Notes under the pieces: generated by a model
The model's database searches: none
Seen by the model: only the letters and a program-made list of their open reading frames with translations
What the model was told of the DNA's origin: nothing
From: Musa acuminata AAA Group
Lineage: Eukaryota; Streptophyta; Magnoliopsida; Zingiberales; Musaceae
Assembly (NCBI RefSeq): GCF_036884655.1
Contig: NC_088345.1
Coordinates: 18,385,001 to 18,449,000 of the forward strand
Reading direction: 5' to 3'
DNA length: 64,000 nucleotides
Part shown: positions 25,824-38,600 of the stretch, piece after piece
Numbering within the stretch: the first letter of the stretch is position 1
Layout: every line of letters begins with the position of its first letter
Translations under genes and position numbers: made by a program

Positions 25824-27391
25824 ATCTCTCCTTTTTTAATGATGACAACCAATTGATGATGGAGTTAACCTTAACTCCCCCTATCAATATGGCATATGTG
25901 AGATGAACCTTGAATTCAAAATAAATTCAAGTCAAAGCAAATTTAATCAAGAATATTTGCAACACATCAATATAAAATCATGCATAATCAAATTTATAAT
26001 ACATCATTCCATGCATAATCATTATCATAACTTCTCCCCCCTTTGTCATCAACAAAAAGGAGAAGTGCATTTAGCAAGTTTCAAATCATTGCATTATAAA
26101 TATAATCTCAAGTTTTATCATCATGCAAGTAAGTAATTTTCTTTCTTCTCTTTTTAGAAGTGCAATATTTTCTTTTTTTTGCAATGTTTAAACTAGTAAG
26201 TTTTTGAAAAAGAATGCAAGATAGCATTTTTGCCTCTGGTTGAAGTGTGCAAGCTAGCCATTCTTGTTTTATTTTGGAATGTGCAAGTTGCAATTTTTGC
26301 TTATTGAGATAGGCAAGATAGCACTTTTACTTCTCTTGATATTGCAAGCTAGCAATTCTTGCTTTTGAGATGAGTAAACTAGCAAAGTTTTAGATACACA
26401 AGGTAGTAAGATAGCAAGTTTTACAACATACAAGCTAGCAAATTTTTTCATCATTTTAGAAAGTGTAAGCTAGCAATATTTGAGATATTCAAGAAAGAAA
26501 CTTTTATCTCTTGAAATAAGCAAGTTAGCAATCTTTGCTTCTCAGTTTGAGATGAACAAGATAGTATGTTTTTGCATCTTCTGTACAAGCTAGCAAATCT
26601 TTCTCTTTTGAGATATGTACACTAGCAATTCTTTCTCCCCCTTTGTCATTGTCAAAAAGAAGGGCAGAATACAATTATGTAATTCTTTTTCTCTTTACAA
26701 TAATTTTTAAATCATGACAAAGTTAAAGTATCATTCCTTTTTTAATATGATTGTGCATCATTATAGTTTCAAATTAAAACATGCATAATTCTAAAACATT
26801 ATATTTCATCCTTATGCATGATACCAAATAAATCAATCATCACTATGGGCATATCATACATGATACTAATACATTAAAATTTTAAAGCATTTATCACTTA
26901 TTTTCTCCCCCTTTCCATCAATGTTCAAATCATCACATAAAGAATAACAAGAAAAATTAATTTGGTGATAAGTTATACTTCATGAAAATAAGGGACTATC
27001 GAAACATGGAAGAAAAATCAATTTATGTATACAATGTTCCAAACATCAAAGCACATCATCTCAAGTTGTGAGAAAAATTAATTAAGGAAACATTATGATT
27101 CATTTGGACAAATATTCTCTTTAATAAAATATAAGAAATCATTCGAAAATAAAAAGTGAGTGATCTTGATTCACATAAGAAAAACATCAAGTTTTGATTT
27201 CGAGAATTCAAGATCATGATTTCAATAATGCTTCCTTTTAATATAGCAAGTAGAATCATAGGAGATCAAATAATAAAAGATGTTCAAAAGAAATTTTAAG
27301 TCATGAATTCCGAAAGAGATATTCTCTTTAGCAAATGACAAAAAGAGATATAAGAGATCAAATGATATAATATCTTGATTCTTTAGTAAAT
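25824..27391 (-). mobile_element. 3' internal spacer of the - strand SIRE-like element
   Basis: Non-coding AT-rich sequence joined to the LTR ending at 25823. It begins, on the - strand reading, with the polypurine tract region and contains 'actccccctatcaatatggcat'-type and 'ctccccctttgtcat' landmarks. There are many 'caagctagcaa' words between 26140 and 26640. It is homologous to 3440-4460 and, on the opposite strand, to 32000-33918. It stops abruptly near 27391, where a + strand LTR begins part-way through. Confidence 0.7.
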
Positions 27392-30300
27392 GACTTGTTT
27401 AGCTTAGTAAATATCTTAGATTTCATGGTTATCACGTAATTGAGATTAAAATTGGGCCAACTCAAATATGGGCTAGTTGGGCCCATGTAAAGACTGTGTT
27501 GGGCCCAATGAAATACCTAAACAGTGACCCAATAAGTGGTACTATTGTGGCACAATCTTCGAGATTGTGTCAGCCGGTGGTATCGCCCTTAGCAAGGTGC
27601 CAAGCGGTGGTACCACCAGTCTGGGCAGTGGTACTGCCTAGTGGCCCAGTGACAAGTGGTGGTACTGCCAGTCTGGGTGGTGGTTATCACCCCCCCGAAT
27701 TATCACATTCAGGAGGTGTGACCCTTTCTAAAATCAATAATATTATAATTCATCATCAATTCAATCCAGGATCAATCTAACAATTTGAGGATACTAAGAA
27801 TCATTCAAAATCAATATTTACAATTCATAAACCTGTACGTTACATAAATCATAATCTACTTCACTCAAAGATTCACAAAATCTAAAGGCAACTCAACTAA
27901 ACATCAACCACTACACAAATCCATAATCGTAGAAGTATATACAATCACAAAAAGATAATTATTTACCATGAGTTCTTATCCTTATACAACTTAAACTTAT
28001 CATTCCATACACATGAGTAGTCTTTTAAACTTTTACAATACATAAGTATCAATAGATCCTTAACATTACATCAGAAGTAAAGTATACTATACAACAAAAA
28101 CCTATCATCCAACCAAGATTAGCTCAAAAATCTTCTAGCCTTTCACTGCTTTAACCCAATTCTAGCTTTTCAGTGCGTGACAAGCTACCCTGAAAAATTT
28201 ATATAGCAACGGGGTGAGCATAAAGAGTTCAGCAAGCGTCTAACATATCCATGGCGATAGGAGAAGTTCAAGCAGGCTTAGTATCAAGATACAAAAGTAG
28301 AAATACAAGTGTTCATTTAAAATCATCTCATTTGATATAAAATCACAAGGGTTTACCTCATTCAAAAACAAGCATTAGACATAACAATAGGAGAAGGGAA
28401 ATTGGAGCATTTCATTGGCAAAAGAAGCATTTAGGCATGTATCAAATGACACATGAAGAATTTAGGTGCATATCAAAGGCATAAGAGTGTTTGTGGGCAT
28501 GATAATGACAAACGAAACACTTCAAAGTATAACAAGTTAACCGAATAATAAACACAAGCTTGTATGACATTTTTGATGTAGCATTCATTCCATTTTTATC
28601 CAAAGCATAATATGAACTCATAAACAAAGCTTTGGATATCATATCAATAAACATAGAGGGCGCTATGGGACCATATACATAATGTGATTCATCCATTTCT
28701 GGATGACCACCAAGCATAAGTCTCCTACGTTTGGGAGCTCCATCCACCCATGTCTGAGTGAAGTCAATGGGGCCGACAGAGCAATCGCGGGCTCTAAGCA
28801 TAACTCCCTTTACTATTTCTGGAAAATGTTCACAATATCCCACAAGACACCAGAGTACAAAAGGGTAGTATGAACAATAACATTGACACATATCAGAAGC
28901 ACATGCGGAACAACGAAGATATGCATGTGTTTTTATTAAACAAGGTAATGCAAACAAAGCATTATATAATAAATTTCAGATATATAACAAGTTCAGGATG
29001 AACAATACAAGAATTTCAAAGGACTAGTATAATGCTCAATTGAAGAAGAATTTAGCAGAAATCAAATTTCCAATAGGATGAAAATTGAATAGGCAAAACC
29101 CAACAAAGTTTTCAATTATGATAGAATTTGAATGGTACATTTCCTAAATTGTTTGAGTGACCAAGCGTGCTCCAAATCACTAAAAATAGATGTCATTGGA
29201 AATCTGTATCAATCTATTTTCGGATGAACTCAGATTTATAATTTTTTGAGTTCTTAACAGGAAGTTACAACAAATAGAGTAAAGGAAGGTCAGACTTGAT
29301 CATCCCTATTTTGCAGACTTGATAGAATCAATTTAAACAGATGTTTCAGAAGGCAAACATACTTCAAAATTACTAAATTATATGTCAAAATAAAGATATG
29401 CGAATCTAGTTTCAAAAGAACTAAGTTTTTGCATAATTCAGAATTTTCACTAGAGAGTTATGAGCAATTTAGTAATAGAAGGTCAGAATTGATCATCTCT
29501 GTTTTGCAAAATGGATAGAGTCAATTTAAACAAATGTTTCAGAAGGAAAACGTACTTTAAAATTACTAAATTATATGTCAAAAGAAAGATATATGAATCT
29601 AGTTTTAAAAGAACCAAGATTTGTATAGTTCAGAATTTTCACTAGAGAGTTATGAGTAATTTAGTAATAGAAGGTCAGAAATTTCAGTCCCTATTTTACA
29701 GAATTTGTAAGGTTAATTGAAACAGAAGTCTTAGTAGGAATTTAGACTCCAAATCATTCAATCTTAGTATCAAAAGAAAGATATTTGAGTCTACTTTCAA
29801 ATGGATTAGGCTTTGCCTACCGAAAAATTTTAGATTCATGGCTTTGTATCAAAAGGAAAGAAATGTTTGGTACTAAGCTGAAATCTTTTGAATTACAAAG
29901 TATTAAAAGGAAAACAAAGATTAGGAATTCTGTAGGAAGAGGTTAGAACACTTTCCTTAGATGAGTTTGATACCCAAATATAGTAAGTTCATGCAAAACC
30001 TCAAACAAAGTTTCCACTTCTTCTTCTTCTCCTTCTTCTCTTCTTCTCTTCTTCTTCTTCTCCTCAAACTAACTTTGGCTGCAAAGTTTCTTTTTAATGG
30101 TGCTTTAAATTACTTAGGTTTGGCTCATGCTAAAATAGTGAGGTGGCAAGCATGCATGGGGGTTTAGGTGTCAACTTTAGAATAAATACAAGTGACTCAT
30201 CCTTGTTAATAACACATGTCCTCCATTTTATTTTATTTTTATTTACTCAATTCTGAATATTCTATAAATCATATCAAAATGTTATTATTTACTCTTAGGT

Positions 30301-31035
30301 CCTTAGCCATAAAATTTAATATAATATTATTAAAAAAAGATTATTTAAATAATCCTCATATTTATAAACAAGCATTTACTAATTTTTTTTTAAAATGGGG
30401 ATTTTACAGTGGTACCGCCTAGTACAGTGTCAGTGTCAAACTGACACTGGCGGTGGTATTGCCCGTACCTAGGAAACCCGGGATGAGATATTTTTAGGCT
30501 CCAAGTTTGAATCAACTTGAGGCCTATAAATACCCCTCTCATCCTTGGTTAAAGCATACATAACCTTGAGTAAAAAGGAAAGAAAACTCTATTGTAATTG
30601 TGTGTGAAACTCCTCTCAAAGTTCTAAGTGTTAGAATAGGTTGAGAGAGGAGTAAGTGGGGGTGTAAGGGTTATCTTCTAAACCCGGTAAAAGAAGAATC
30701 GAGTTGTAAGAAGGAGGTTGGTCTTCGCCTATTGAAAGAAGATCGATAGTGGATGCCGGTGGCCTTGACGGAAGAGGAATCAGAGGAGTGGATGTAGGTC
30801 ACGACGACCGAACCACTATAAATTGGTTTACATTTCTGTTTTGCTATTTATCTTAACTGTAAATTGTCTCCTTGCTTTACATCAACTACACTTTCGTATG
30901 CTTTCAATTTAAAGATCTTTATGAAATGGTTTTCGTCAAAATCAGATTTTATCATACAAAGGTTTTTCAAACCGACGTAATTTTTATCACTGCACTAATT
31001 CACCCCCTCCTCTTAGTACGACTGTGTTCCTAACA
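27392..31035 (+). mobile_element. 5' LTR (truncated and split) of the + strand SIRE-like element
   Basis: The pieces 27392-27684 and 30414-31035 are collinear with the second half of the intact 3' LTR (from about 34600 to 35436). The first 680 bp or so of the LTR is missing at the junction with the inverted spacer. The two pieces are separated by a solo-LTR-like insertion (27685-30408). The right end, TTCCTAACA at 31035, is followed by a primer-binding site TGGTATTAGAGTC starting at 31038, which confirms a 5' LTR. Confidence 0.8.
27685..30408. mobile_element. Solo LTR-like element 1 (2.72 kb)
   Basis: Flanked by a perfect 5-bp target duplication GTGGT (27680-27684 and 30409-30413). It starts TATCACCCCCC (ancestral TG probably mutated to TA) and ends ATTTTACA. 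It shares order and sequence with the larger element at 35686-40007: 'tccaggatc', 'caacggggtgagc', 'ggatgaccaccaa', 'gggagctccatccaccca', 'cataactccctt', 'ttcacaatatcccac'. Interior 29150-29830 contains diverged repeats of about 180 bp ('gaaggtcagaattgatcat'). There is no internal retroviral coding region, so a solo LTR left by LTR-LTR recombination is the best reading. Very long LTRs of this style suggest a Ty3/gypsy chromovirus, an inference. The 171-codon frame at 28442-28957 (-) is a shadow. Confidence 0.75.
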
Positions 31036-31037
31036 GT

Positions 31038-31050
31038 TGGTATTAGAGTC
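31038..31050 (+). other. Primer-binding site (initiator tRNA-Met type)
   Basis: TGGTATTAGAGTC lies 2 bases after the LTR end and is a one-or-two-mismatch version of TGGTATCAGAGC, the standard plant LTR-retroelement primer-binding site. Confidence 0.75.
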
Positions 31051-31085
31051 TCATTATTTTTTATTTGGTTTAACACCCAAGAGAA

Positions 31086-31997
31086 ATGACTATTTTCGGC
31101 GTTCAAGAGGGACTTTCTCTCATTCGTCCTCCCTTTTTCAATGGGACGGACTACACTTATTGGAAAACTCGAATGAGAGTTTTCTTGCTTTCTATTGATT
31201 TAAATTTATGGAATATGGTCGAAAACATATTTCAGAGGTCTTCTCTTCCGATGAACCATTGGAATGATTTAGAGAAGAAGACTTTTTCTCTAAATGCAAA
31301 GGCTATGAATGCCATATTTTACGTTTTAGATAAAACTGAGTTTAATCGGGTTTTTACTTACGAAACGGCTTTCGATATATAGCATACTCTTGAAATCACA
31401 CACGAAGGCACGAATAGAGTAAAAGATTCGAAGATTAATTTTTTAATACATGATTTTGAATTATTTCATATGAAACCAAGCGAAACTATTATTGATATGT
31501 ACACCCGTTTTACGGATGTCGTTAATGGTTTAAAAGCACTTGGTAGAAGTTTTTCGGATTTTGAACTTGTAAACAAGATTTTATGATCGCTTTCTAAAAC
31601 TTGGGACTCTAAAATAACGACCATACAAGATGTCAAGGATTTGAACCGTTTTCCACTCGAAGAACTTTTAGGGTCTTTGATGACCTATGAAATGACGTGC
31701 AATGCACGTGAAGAACTTGAAAACCACCTTCCAATGAACATGAAGGATTTCAGACTTAAAACAATTGAAGACCATTCGAGCATAAGCTCAAGTGATGGTG
31801 AACTTGAACTCATGAAAATTTTAAAACAAGAATCAAAAATTAAAAATGAACATAAAAAGAAGAAGAAGACGATTTTAGACAAATCAAGCTCATCAGAAGA
31901 TGAGGATAAAAACAAAGACGAGGTGGCAAACTACGTCTTAACGGTATTCGACGATGAAGTAATCAAAATGCCTTTAGTTTATTTCAAAATTACATGA
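31086..31997 (+). pseudogene. SIRE-like copia gag (UBN2-type), broken
   Basis: The frame opens MTIFGVQEGLSLIRPP and continues with 'FNGTDYTYWKTRM', the signature of the copia gag DUF4219/UBN2 region. In-frame stops occur at about 31381 (after 'AFDI') and 31585. The second half (31641-31997) holds the helical 'LMTYEMTCNAREELE' segment and a Lys/Ser/Asp-rich tail. It ends before any zinc knuckle, and protease, integrase and RT are absent: non-coding spacer follows directly. The element is a pol-deleted derivative. The same gag start is found inverted at 35439-35685 joined with 40008-40033. Confidence 0.85.
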
Positions 31998-31999
31998 TG

Positions 32000-33918
32000 T
32001 TTTTTCATGAGTTATTTTTAATTTAGTTTAGTTGTTTTTCTTGAAAATTACATGTTTAATAATATTTAATGAAAATACAAAAATAAAATTGGAACATGCT
32101 TACCTTTCTAATGATTTTAAAATTTTTATGTTTTATGATAAACAAACAAAATGATTTTAATTAAAAATACCTTATGAAATCATGCTTGATGAAATAATAT
32201 AATGATGATTTGATATCATGCTTAATGAGTTTATATTTAGAAATGATGCATGATGATCTTTGCGATTTTTACCATAATGAAAGTTGCTTTTTCGGTTTTA
32301 AAGATGATGCATGTTTTGATTTGGTATAAATAAAAAAGATATGCTTATATGAAATAATATAAGTATTTTGCTTGATGATTTTATATTTAAATTATGCATT
32401 AGACTTTGAAGTTATTCATGATGATATGTTGCTTTTTAAGTTTTAAACAAGATGGATGGTTTTCATATAAAAACTTGAGCATATTGATTTAAAATTATGT
32501 TTAATGGTTTTATAATTCAAAATTATGCATGATGAATCTTACAATTTATGGATTATCGATTTTTACTATAATGAAAGTGGCTTATTCATCTTTGTCGTAA
32601 TAAATCTTGCACTTTTGTTTTAAACAATGATATATATATTTTTTCATTTGGTATAAAAAAGACAAAGACATGCTTCTATGAAATAAATCACATGAATTGA
32701 AACAACTAAAAAGAAAAAAATATTTTTCTTGAAATTTTCTTTTTCTCTATCTTATCAAAATTTCACTAAGAGATTGATAAAGTTGTTTATGTCATTTTGA
32801 ATATCTTGAAATTGATTTTGATGAATTGAATTAGTTTCATATTTTTATCTTGATTTCTCAAAATTATAACTTGAAAATTCTTTTTATAAATCAAGATTAT
32901 CTAGTATGATTCTTTCTTTTCACTATTTGAGTTATTAAAAAAGAATCATAATATGTCTCTTGATATTCACAATTTATCTTCATTATTTATGCATCTTATT
33001 ACCAAAATTCTCTTGATATTTTTCATGTGATGATATAAAATTATGCATGAAATACTCTTGATATTATTTTGATACATACAAATGTAAATTTATGATTATG
33101 CATGTAATGTAATTTAACTTTTTGATACCATCATGATTTGAAATATTTATGATTTGTATATCACATAATATGATTGAATCATTATTGTAAAAGAAAAAGG
33201 AGATTGTTAGCTTGCACATTGCAAAAGAGAACAAAAAATATATGCTAACTTGAATGATAAACATGAGATTATATTTATAATTCAAATTTATTATTCTCAT
33301 AACGTGAAAATTGATGTAAAGGGAAAAGAACTACAAAATTATATTCTTTCCCTCTTTTTGCCAATGACAAAGGGGGAGAAAGAGTTGCTAATGTGCACAT
33401 CTCAAATAGAAAGATGCTAGCTTGCATAATTCAAGAACGAAGCAAAATTTGTTAACTTACGCAAAAAGCAAAAAGCTTAAGGAGAAAACTTTACCAAAAG
33501 ATGCAAAACTTTACCAACTTTCATATGTGTAAAATTTGCTAGCTCACAAATTTTAAGGAGAAAAACTTGCAACTTGCACATTGCGAAAGAAAAGCAAATA
33601 TGCTAAACTTGCACATCTCTAATTACTACTAGCTTGCATGATGTAGAACTTACTATTTTGAACATCACCAAGACTTGCTAGCTTGCATGATGATAAAACT
33701 GTTTGTTATGCAATAATTTGAAATTATGCCTAAACACTTGGTTAGATGATGCACTTCTCCTTTTTGACAAAGGGGGGAAGTATGATGTTATGCATAAGTT
33801 TTATGATAACATATTACTTAGATTTTTTAATCTAAGAGTTTCTATCAATATGGCATATTGATAGGGGGAGTTTGTTTAAACTCCGTCATCAATTGGTTGT
33901 CATAAAAAATAGGGAGAT
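32000..33918 (+). mobile_element. Internal spacer and polypurine tract of the + strand element
   Basis: AT-rich non-coding sequence. From 33190 to 33700 the words 'gctagcttgca' and variants recur many times at irregular spacing. 'gacaaagggggagaa' (near 33366) and 'tggcatattgatagggggag' (near 33851) are landmarks shared with the inverted spacers. It ends with the polypurine tract AAAAAATAGGGAGAT (33904-33918), directly followed by the 3' LTR. Confidence 0.75.
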
Positions 33919-35436
33919 TGTTGAATCTCAGATTTTGATGATGAAACCAATTGATAAGTGTTTATAATTTGATCTACATTTTGAGTGACACAGGATGCTT
34001 CAATTAAGATAAGACAATTAAAGTAGGAAGAATCATATTGGGTCGGAGGAAAACATGTCAGAAGATTGGACGTTGTGCCGGAGGATGGGTCGACGTATCG
34101 ATAGAAGGCTTCGGGCCATGGATTCGGGCATTGGGCCAAGAAGAGCATATATTGAGCCAAAGATATCAGAGTTACAGAGTCAATTGGCCGGTTGGGTAAT
34201 ATGGCGCAAGAGAGGACGATGCGTCGAAGAATCGGATGAAGCGTCGATGGACCAATGACATGCCGGACAACATGATTCATACTTAGTATTAATTATCTAG
34301 ATCGAAGTATGTTTTCACATGTGTAGGATTAACTACGATAGTAAGACATAAAGTAAAATGAAGTCTCGAAGTCAAGAACACGATTTCATTGGGAGTTCAT
34401 TGGAAGTCCGAATGTTTGTCGGAAGTTCTACAGAAACCAGCCGAGAAGTCTCAGAACTTGCCAGAGAAGCTCATCGGAACTTGCCAAAAAGATTATCGTG
34501 AAGTCTAGGAGCTTGCTGGGAGTCCACTGGAACATTGCCAAGAGATCGTTGGAAATTCGTTAGAAGATCGCTGGAAGCTCGTCGGAAGAAACTAGACTTA
34601 CATACTTATTTAACTTAGTAAATGTCTTAGATTTCGTATTTAGCACGTAATTGGGATTGAAATTGGGCCAACTTAATTATGGGCCAGTTGGGCCCATGTA
34701 AGGATTGTGTTGGGCCCAATGAAAGACCCAAACAGTGACCTAAGAAGTGGCACTATCGTGGCACAGTCTTGAGACTATGTCAGGCAGTGGTACCGCCCAA
34801 TGCAGTGTCAGTGTCAAACTGACACTAGCGATTGTACCGCCTAGCACAGGCGGTGGTATCGCTTGTACCTAGGAAACCTGGGATGAGATGTTTTTAGGCT
34901 CCAAGTTTGAATCAACTTGAGACCTATAAAATCCCCTCTCATCCCTGGTTAAAGCACATATAACCTAGAGTAAAAAGGAAAGAAAACTCTATTGTAATTA
35001 TGTGTGAAACTCCTCTTAAAGTTCTAAGTATTAGAATAGGTTGAGAGAGAAGTAAGTGGGGGTGTAAGGGTTATCTCCTAAACCCGGTAAAAGGAGAATC
35101 GAGTTGTAAGAAGGAGGTTGGTCTTCGCCTATTGAAGGAAGACCGATAGTGGATGCCGGTGGCCTCTACGGAAGAGGAATCGGAGGAGTGGACGTAGGTC
35201 ACGATGACTGAACCACTATAAATCGGTTTGCATTTCTGTTTAGTTATTTATCTTAACTACAAACTGCCTTCCTTGCTTTACATCAACTATACTTCCGTAT
35301 GCTTTCAATTTAAAGATCTTTCCCAAATGATTTTTGTTGAAATTAGATTTTAATCATAACAAAGTTTTGAACCTACGTAATTTTTGCTACTACACTAATT
35401 CACCCCACATTCTTAGTGTCGACTCTTTTCCTAACA
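33919..35436 (+). mobile_element. 3' LTR of the + strand SIRE-like element, intact (1.52 kb)
   Basis: Starts TGTTGAATCTCAG right after the polypurine tract and ends CCTAACA. This is the most complete LTR of the family in the window and the reference for the others. It contains repeated 'ggtaccgcc' words and a TATA-like segment ('cctataaaatcccc', about 34922) where transcription could start. It is joined directly to an inverted gag fragment at 35439. Confidence 0.85.
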
Positions 35437-35438
35437 AA

Positions 35439-35685
35439 ATAGAGCATTTATAGCTCTAGCATTTAAAGAAAAAAATTTCTTCTCTAAATCATTCCATTCT
35501 TTCATTGGAGTAGAAGACTTTTAAAATTCGTTTTCAATGATATTCCATAAGTTTAAATCCATACAAAGCAAGAAAACTCTCATTTGAGTTTTGTAATAAA
35601 TGTAGCCTATCACATTGAACATAGAAGGACGAACGATTAAAAAACCCTCTTGAAATCCAAAATGAATCATTTCTCTTAGGTATTA
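35439..35685 (-). pseudogene. Inverted SIRE-like gag fragment
   Basis: The - strand translation matches the N-terminal gag at 31110-31340 ('RVFLL-MDLNLWN', 'SSTPMKEWNDLEKK', 'FSLNARAIN'), with one stop. It is interrupted at 35685 by solo LTR-like element 2 and resumes at 40008, where the gag start, the primer-binding site (about 40034-40045) and the LTR (40048-41433) follow. It is the 5' end of a - strand element. Confidence 0.8.
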
Positions 35686-38600
35686 TGTCACGCCCCTCAA
35701 AATATCCATGATATTAAAATTTTCATCACAGACCAATCCAGGATCGAAACTAAAATTTGAGTACACTGAAAAACATTCTATCAAATTCACATATATAAAA
35801 CCTGTGCAGTTTATAATCATATATCACATCACTCGATAATTCACATTTCTGACAACCCAAGCCAACTTGATAAACATGAACAACATTTATAAATCCACAA
35901 GCTAAATAAATTATACAATCAGAACTCCAATTATTCACCATAAGTTCATATCATCATAAACTAGACTTAACATTCCGAAATTCCAAATAAGAGAGATCTT
36001 CTAACACTTTGACACAGTATATCCATTTCGATTCATCGACAACATTTCATTACATACAAAACATGCTTATACAACAATAACATAATAACCAATAAGACTT
36101 GCCCATAATTCTGAATAGCTTTCCACTGCCTCAGCCCAATTCAAACATCTCAAAGAGTGACAAACTGACCTGAAAGATTTTATATAACAACGGAGTGAGC
36201 TAAAAATAGCTCAGCAAGTGACAAAGCATATTCAGAACAAAAGGAACAGTTTCAAACAAGTAAGATGTCGTAATGCAAGGCATAATACAAGAATTCTCAA
36301 GGATACCATCTCATTAGATACAAAATCATATGTGTCATGTCATTCAAAACATATTTGGTTCATAACAGATGGAGCATAGAGTAATTGGAGCATATCAATA
36401 GCGTATGAAATGTTCCGGAGCATATCAACTACATATGGAACATTTCGAAGCATAACAATAACAAATGAAATATTTCGGAGCATATCAAAGGCGTATGAAA
36501 TGTTTCGGAGCATATCAATGACAAATGGAACATTAGGAGCATAACAATAGCAAATGAAACATTTTGGAGCATATCAAAGGCGTATGAAATGTTTCGGAGC
36601 ATATCAATGACAAATGAAACATTTCGGAATATATCAATGGTATGTGAAGCATTTTGAAGTATATCAATGGCATAGGAAATATTTTGGAGCATATCAATAA
36701 CGAATGCGAAACAGAAGCTCAAACGTCGAATTTGACATTGCATTCATATCATTCTTATCCAAAGCACGTATAGAAACACATAACCAAAGCTCTGGATATC
36801 ATATCAAACATACAGAAGGTGAAGTGGGACCATAACATAATATGGTACATCCATTTCTGAATGACCACCAAACATAAGTCTCCCACGTCTGAGAGCTCCA
36901 TCCACCCACATCTGAGTGAAGTCATAAGGGCCGGCAGAGCATCTCAGGCTCTATGCATAACTCCCTTCACTATTTCTGGCAAAGGTTCACAATATCCCAC
37001 AAACACCAGAGTACAAAAGAATAGTATGAACAATGAATAACATATATTAGAAGCACACGCGGAACAACAAAACGTACATGTGCCTTTACGAGTCAATACG
37101 AAGTAAGCAATAATCTTTTACAATTGTATTCAGATTTGAAAGGAAATGAAAGCAAGAACATTCAAGGATTCCAAGCAATCACATATAACTCAATTCAAAT
37201 AAGAAGGTTAGATAAATTCAATGTCCAAAGGAATAAAAATGGAATAGGCACATATCGAAAGCAAATGCGGAACAATGTGATATATGTGCCTATATGAGTC
37301 AATACGATATAGCATAAACGTTACACAATAGTTTTCAAGAATGCAAATAACTTTAAGGACAAGAGCATACAAGAATTCAAAGCAGTAATATAAAGCTCAA
37401 TTGAATAAGAAAGTCAAAGGATATCAATTTCCAAAGGAATGAAACCAGAATATGCGAAATCGACCAAAGCTCGATTTCTGATAGAATTCAAGAGGCACAT
37501 TAAACAAATGATTTAAACTATTAATCGTGCTCCAATATACTCAATAAAGCTATCAAAAGAAAGGTTTATGAGTCTATATTCCGATCAAATAAGTTTTGTC
37601 CAAATCAAAGGTCAATACATGAAGTTATAATCATAACAAGGTAGAAAGGTCAGAATCTCAGAAGTTGCACAGATTCGGATCGATATGTCTAAACAAGAGA
37701 TATATCAAATGCAAGGCTAGAACAATTCAAGGTTCCTCATATTCAAATCAAATGTAGAGATCAAATTATAGTAAGGAAAGATCAGGACACTTGCACTATG
37801 AAAGATTAGAAAGCTTGCAATAGGAAGGATCAGAACACTTGCAATAAGAAAAATTAGAACAATTACAGGAGAAACGATCGGGAAACTTGCCTTTTGAAGG
37901 TTTTGATCTAAAGATTAGAAGAAGGTGTCAGCCCAAATTCTTCTACTTTTCCTCCGTGTCCTCTCCCTATTTCGTTTTCTACATGTCTTCTCTTTTTCCT
38001 CCACAATTATAGCTCATGCAGAACATAGAGGCATAGTCACCTGCTCTCTCTTACTCTCATTCCTCCGTTTTCTTTTTCAAACACAACTGTCGCGGCGATG
38101 CCATCGCCGCTGCCACTACCATAGTCGTAGCCACGACCGCAGCTACGGTCACAACCGCAACCCCTTCTACTGCACTATTTTCTTCCTCCCTTCTCTCGTT
38201 CCTACTCTTTCTTTCCCAAACACAGCTGCCACAGATGCAGTCGCCACCACCGCAATCGCAATCACGGCCACAACCCCTTTTTTTTTCCCTTTCCTTTCTT
38301 TCTCTTTCCCAAAAGCAGCTACTGCAGCCACCATCGCTGCCGCAGCTACCGCAGCCAACATCGCAGCCGCAGTCGCAGCCACGGCCACAGCCACCACAGC
38401 CACAGCGTCTTCTTCCTCCTCTGCTCTGTTTCCTCTCCTTCCATCCAACTGCAGCTGCCACTACCGTAGCTGCCTCCCCTTCTCCTCTTCCTCTCTTCTT
38501 CCCTTTTCCTTTCTCTTCTTCTTCCTTTCCTTCTCTTCTTTCCTAGCTGCACTGCTGCAGTCGCAACCTCAGCCACGGCCGCAGCCTCTTCTTCCTCTCC

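Noticed and set aside
28442..28957. 171-codon frame on the - strand
   Set aside because: It falls inside solo LTR-like element 1, has no domain, and the homologous region of element 2 does not preserve the frame.
36429..36743. 104-codon - strand frame with repeated 'DMLRN' units
   Set aside because: It is a translation of a tandem repeat of about 60 bp inside solo LTR-like element 2.
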